Shown here piece after piece: positions 13,822-17,064 of a stretch of DNA of 17,064 bases. Every line of letters starts with the position of its first letter. Position 1 is the stretch's first letter. Below the pieces are notes generated by a model, which was given only the letters and a program-made list of their open reading frames with translations, was not told the origin of the DNA and made no database searches. The DNA is from CAZJDM01 sp964544765 (GTDB lineage Bacteria; Bdellovibrionota_B; Oligoflexia; CAYFLR01). The stretch is taken from NCBI GenBank assembly GCA_964544765.1, contig CAZJDM010000096.1, forward strand, positions 1 through 17,064, in the 5' to 3' direction. Position numbers and translations under genes: made by a program.

Positions 13822-14979
13822 TTATTGGGAGCTAAATTCAGCGGTAGCTTTAGGTCCTGGGCCAAAGGAGTTTTCACCACTAACCCACCATTTTCCTTTT
13901 TTACCAATAGAATATGAATTTACAGACTCTTCAAATTGAATAGAGCATATTTTTTCAGCAGTAGAACAATTAGCTTCTTCAGAAGAAATCCTTTTTGCAA
14001 TTATTTCTAAATTTTCTACGATTTCTTCTCTCTGATTAGGTTCTCCAAGGTTTTTTCTTTTAAATGTTATTTCATGTACCCAGATGAAATAATGAGTTAC
14101 ATTTTTCTTTGGATCTGGATGATAAAGGGATGTCCATTTAAATACAGGGTTTGGATTATAATAAACTGTACCTGTTGGAGTTAAGAGTAAAGGCTTTGAG
14201 GGTAGGGGTTTAATTCCAACAGTGAATTCTGCTGGATTACTAGTTGAAATTTTATCTTTGTTAATAATACTTAGAATTTGCCATTCATATTTTCCTTGGG
14301 GTAGATATCTAAGATCCATATCCAGTAGATTCTTGTCTAAAATTACCCAACAGACGCCATTTTTTAATGAGTCATGAGAATGTGAAGATATTTTTTCGGT
14401 AGTACAACTACCTTTACTAATTCTATCAATGGTCAGTGGAGCGATCCAATTGGCACATAGAGTTTGATTTTCCGTTATGACGTTAGATAACAATTTTTTG
14501 TTTGCCATATCAAACGTTCTGGTACTTACAATTTCACCCTTTGAGTTTTTGATGGTTAGTTTGTATTTAATAGCTTCCGGTACCAGGCTCCAGGTGAAAT
14601 GCGGTAAATTATCTGTAAATTGAATTTTATCGTCTTTAGAAACTGGTGAAACCAAGGTAGCTTTAATTGGACTTTGTCCATCTGCAGATGAGCCTGTAAC
14701 GGATTGGTTAATTTCTTCTGGTTGGCAAATATTGTCAACTATTTGAGGTTTAGTTTTAAATTCTTTATCTAAATCTTCTTGGGGAGTACTTGCTTGTTGG
14801 TTATCTGCATCTGATAAATCTGTAGTTTGATCTAATGATTTTGATTTACCATCAAGATCTCTAAATACAATTTCTGATTCTGGACGAAGAAATTTTCTAT
14901 ATTTTTCGTTGGTCATAATTTCGTCATCTAAATTATCCATTTTAGCTTTTTCGTCTATTGATAAAACTAAAGACCGCAT
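13822..14979 (-). CDS. Protein with two fibronectin-III-like domains, overlapping the lipoprotein gene
   Basis: 385 residues. The first 105 are polar and probably disordered. Two Fn3-like sandwich domains follow: about 106-255 (SPVSKDD, LPHFTWSLVPEAIKYKLTI, LPQGKYEWQI) and about 262-385 (LLTPTGTVYYNPNPVFKW, HYFIWVHE, KGKWWVSGENSFGPGPKA). Six cysteines (85, 175, 192, 210, 338, 345) suggest an oxidising location, yet there is no signal peptide. The ATG at 14979 has AAAGGA 6 nt upstream and overlaps the lipoprotein gene by 38 nt; an alternative ATG at 14940 lacks a ribosome binding site. Loss of one A in the A6 tract just before this start would join it to the lipoprotein. Function unknown. Confidence 0.7.
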   Translation of the reverse strand: MRSLVLSIDEKAKMDNLDDEIMTNEKYRKFLRPESEIVFRDLDGKSKSLDQTTDLSDADNQQASTPQEDLDKEFKTKPQIVDNICQPEEINQSVTGSSADGQSPIKATLVSPVSKDDKIQFTDNLPHFTWSLVPEAIKYKLTIKNSKGEIVSTRTFDMANKKLLSNVITENQTLCANWIAPLTIDRISKGSCTTEKISSHSHDSLKNGVCWVILDKNLLDMDLRYLPQGKYEWQILSIINKDKISTSNPAEFTVGIKPLPSKPLLLTPTGTVYYNPNPVFKWTSLYHPDPKKNVTHYFIWVHEITFKRKNLGEPNQREEIVENLEIIAKRISSEEANCSTAEKICSIQFEESVNSYSIGKKGKWWVSGENSFGPGPKATAEFSSQ

Positions 14980-15943
14980 CTTTTTTCCTTTGCTTTTCCT
15001 TTATTAGTTTTTCAACGGTATCATTAGTAAGATGTGCTTTTTGGATCAAAATTTCTCTATTTATGTTGGTTAGTTTTTGTTTTAAAATGGCCGTTTGATA
15101 TGAATTGGGGATGGTTCCTACCTTTTTTAATCTCCAGTCATCCCTAACGGCTTGAGCTTGTTCACCTACAACCTCTTTTAACAATTCAAACCTACTACTG
15201 GTCCAATTATTATTATTGACCAGAAATTCTACTTCATTTATTTTAGATTCCGCATGTGCCTTTGCAAAGGATTCGATCAGGGTATCATTACCAAGATCAT
15301 CATCATTTAACATTTCAGGACGAAGATCTGTCAAGATATCAGTTGCATTAGTGATGACTTCGGCTGGTAATTCGATTCCATATATTTTAAATGTTTTAAT
15401 AAAATGCTCTACCGATTTTAATAGTATATTAGTTTGTAATTGCCTAAACTCTGAGGGAGGTTTGGCTTTGGTTACTTCATTTGATTTAGTAAATGGTGTA
15501 ATTACATCGGTTTCTTTGTTAGTACCAGGATTAAAATAGGTAACAATGGGATAAATCAATTCTGGCAATCCGGTTAAATGACATATATTATTTACAATTT
15601 CGGTTTGTTTAATCTTTTTCTTTTTACCAGTAGCTGGATCAATGGTAGACACTTTACATAAGGTATATTGAGGGGGTTCTTCTAAGGTCACCAAAGAAAA
15701 AGTTGGTCGAATGATTTCTACGTATATCTCTGCAGATAAATTGTTATCAATAGTAGTATCTCCAGCGCTTTCAGTGCTATCAGCAGTTGTTAAAGATTCC
15801 TCATCTTTCAGTAAGGAAGGATGATCTTTGATTTGTTTGGGCAATTCTATATCCACAATATTTGGTGCTGGAGATTCGCAACCCATTAAAATTGCAATCA
15901 ATAATAGAGATAGAGTAGTTGGAATAAAATTTTGTTTCCACAT
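14942..15943 (-). CDS. Lipoprotein of unknown function
   Basis: 333 residues with a typical lipoprotein signal: Lys3, a hydrophobic core (7-20) and lipobox LMGC with C22. The residue after it is Glu, not Asp, so outer-membrane sorting is possible. An acidic linker (about 30-75) leads to a globular part with two further cysteines (about 98 and 122) and mostly helical segments at the C-terminus (about 225-320). No family is recognised. The ATG at 15943 lacks a clear ribosome binding site. It is followed by the Fn3-like gene with a 38-nt overlap and preceded by a membrane protein gene 77 bp upstream, which suggests one envelope-related transcript. Confidence 0.75.
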   Translation of the reverse strand: MWKQNFIPTTLSLLLIAILMGCESPAPNIVDIELPKQIKDHPSLLKDEESLTTADSTESAGDTTIDNNLSAEIYVEIIRPTFSLVTLEEPPQYTLCKVSTIDPATGKKKKIKQTEIVNNICHLTGLPELIYPIVTYFNPGTNKETDVITPFTKSNEVTKAKPPSEFRQLQTNILLKSVEHFIKTFKIYGIELPAEVITNATDILTDLRPEMLNDDDLGNDTLIESFAKAHAESKINEVEFLVNNNNWTSSRFELLKEVVGEQAQAVRDDWRLKKVGTIPNSYQTAILKQKLTNINREILIQKAHLTNDTVEKLIKEKQRKKDAVFSFINRRKS

Positions 15944-16020
15944 ACTAATTTAGACGGATTTAATTGGAGATATCTTTAATTGTTTTTTTAAATAAATAAT
16001 TATATGAAGAAAATAGGAGA

Positions 16021-16896
16021 TTATGGTAAATCCTTTTTATGAAGTGCCTTTTCAAGAATCCAAATACCTCTATCATTTCTATAAACTAAAATGCGCCACA
16101 TTGATTTTAGCAGTTTAACCTCCCAGTATTCATGTTCCTTAAGCCAGCCGTAAACACCACTAATTTTCTTTAAACCTTTAGCAGTTTTGATATTTGGAAC
16201 ATATCCCATCAAAAAGGTTCTGAGCCATCTTTGAGGAAGAAAAGGTCCAGTTGCTAAATTGGATTGAAAAAATTCTATAACAGCCGGAGATATTATAACT
16301 CTTTGAGGTCCTTTATTATCAAAGCCCTGCCTTAAAAATTCAAACCGATAGATCGTGTTAGCTTGCAAATCCTCAATCGGGCGCGGATCTTGATCTCTTG
16401 TAAAGTCAGATAATAAGGGAGTTTCTTTTGTGGTAGTATCTTTTGTGGGTTCATAGGGTCGATATTTACTAAATTTGGCCTGAGTTTCCTGTTTGACTTC
16501 TTCTTCAGAATCAGCCAAAGCATTTAAGATCATTTCTTCTTTATGTTCAGGAGGTATTTTGGCGGTGAGAATTCTTAATAACTTGGATCTGAATCTATAA
16601 AAAATAGATGGATCTTGTAGGTCTTGTAGAACTTTTAGATGGTTTATTGCCATTAATATCACGGTACGTTGGGTAGTATAAATGGCATTTAAGATCAGTA
16701 GTTGAGCGTAAACTTCAGCAGTAACAAGATTTTCGTGCAGTGCTTTACATTTTGTGAGTTCATCAGCATCTACATCTGAAACTTTAGCTTCAAGAACTGA
16801 AAGACTGGTTGTAAAAATAGTTAGAATAGTTGAAAAAATTAAAACAGTAACAACCAATAGATTAAAGCGAAAATATGAATAAAATATTTTTCTCAT
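16021..16896 (-). CDS. Membrane-anchored or exported protein with a C-terminal RelE/HigB-like region
   Basis: 291 residues. The N-terminus is hydrophobic (about 12-37) and ends near VLEAK, either a signal peptide or an anchor. The middle is helical and charged (about 45-170). The last 90 residues resemble the RelE/HigB toxin fold: VIISPAVIEFFQS (200-212), KGLKKISG (240-247), a WEVKLL strand (258-263), WRILVYRNDRGIWILEKALHKK (267-288) and a final DLP; toxins of this kind usually end with an LHGF-KK-type strand. The order of strands and the KK after the last one fit, but the match is by eye and no antitoxin-like gene is adjacent. The ATG at 16896 has GGTGAT 6 nt upstream. It may be an unrelated beta-rich domain. 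Confidence 0.6.
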   Translation of the reverse strand: MRKIFYSYFRFNLLVVTVLIFSTILTIFTTSLSVLEAKVSDVDADELTKCKALHENLVTAEVYAQLLILNAIYTTQRTVILMAINHLKVLQDLQDPSIFYRFRSKLLRILTAKIPPEHKEEMILNALADSEEEVKQETQAKFSKYRPYEPTKDTTTKETPLLSDFTRDQDPRPIEDLQANTIYRFEFLRQGFDNKGPQRVIISPAVIEFFQSNLATGPFLPQRWLRTFLMGYVPNIKTAKGLKKISGVYGWLKEHEYWEVKLLKSMWRILVYRNDRGIWILEKALHKKDLP

Positions 16897-16920
16897 AAAA
16901 ACATCACCAAATTGTATTTT

Positions 16921-16949
16921 ATAATATTTGTATACAACAGTTCTTTAAA
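16921..16949 (-). promoter_or_regulatory. Candidate promoter with a palindrome in its spacer, upstream of the RelE-like-domain gene
   Basis: TTTAAA (16949-16944), a 17-nt spacer and TATTAT (16926-16921) lie 25 nt before the ATG. The spacer contains the perfect 10-bp palindrome TTGTATACAA (16928-16937), which could be an operator. Read by eye in AT-rich DNA. Confidence 0.35.
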
Positions 16950-17064
16950 TATAGCCAATAAAAACCTCATGTTTCCGTCTTGACTAGTCGGCCAATCCCA
17001 GCTTAATTAACAGCCTCAATTATTACGGCCAATTTATTTTTTTTACCCAAGTCCAAACTGGCCT

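Noticed and set aside
14942..14990. Programmed -1 frameshift at the A6 tract
   Set aside because: The Fn3-like frame is +1 relative to the lipoprotein, not -1, so a -1 slip would not reach it.
15216..15539. 107-codon plus-strand ORF opposite the lipoprotein gene
   Set aside because: It is antisense to a gene with a clear lipobox and shows no motif of its own.
1..17064. rRNA, tRNA or CRISPR array
   Set aside because: No cloverleaf, rRNA-like block or regularly spaced repeat-spacer pattern is visible on either strand.

Overview
The window is AT-rich, and 13 of its 14 recognised full-length or near-full-length genes read on the minus strand. No rRNA, tRNA or CRISPR is visible. The organism cannot be named. 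The fragments of a TIGR02147-type regulator (a family best known from Bdellovibrio relatives and Fibrobacter), many exported proteins of unknown function, Gram-negative-style lipoprotein and TVP38/DUF547 genes, and low GC suggest a Bdellovibrionota-like Gram-negative bacterium. This is an inference of moderate to low strength.

Left part (1-6286): the 5' part of an IS1-type insA gene runs off the left edge, and a candidate IS end lies just behind a lysine- and cysteine-rich exported protein (339-1271). Next comes a translationally coupled pair: a natural fusion of a TVP38/TMEM64 (VTT) membrane domain with a FAD/NAD disulfide oxidoreductase (2267-4423), then a DUF547 protein (1374-2270). Upstream of these lie an exported protein of NxxGxxxF-type repeats (4485-5735) and a broken TIGR02147 regulator (5806-6286) that keeps its DNA-binding half and a perfect palindromic operator candidate.

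Centre (6575-12600): a redox block. In transcription order it holds a class II superoxide-reductase-like protein, a [2Fe-2S] ferredoxin, a ferredoxin-NADP reductase, a stand-alone CBS-pair protein, a fused gamma-alpha 2-oxoacid:ferredoxin oxidoreductase subunit (KorA type) and a beta subunit (KorB type) with an extra C-terminal CBS pair. A plausible reading is that 2-oxoglutarate oxidation reduces ferredoxin, which supplies FNR, biosynthesis and possibly superoxide reduction, with CBS domains sensing adenylates or another ligand. The noncoding gaps of this block are unusual: a 130-bp nested inverted repeat between ferredoxin and FNR, and three TTGATCATA boxes around the predicted promoter of the superoxide-reductase-like gene.

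Right part (12601-17064): a plus-strand secreted M23/LytM-like protein (12845-13639) with an atypical metal site, preceded by a gap holding two tiny hydrophobic ORFs. Then come three minus-strand envelope genes: a membrane-anchored protein whose C-terminus resembles the RelE/HigB toxin fold, a lipoprotein, and a two-domain fibronectin-III-like protein with no export signal of its own. The last two overlap just after an A6 tract, where loss of one base would fuse them.

The most interesting points are the CBS-decorated KorAB block with its structured gaps, the possible exported RelE-like domain, the lipoprotein/Fn3 overlap at a homopolymer, and the internally deleted regulator that kept its operator. 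None is proven here. All domain calls come from reading motifs by eye.
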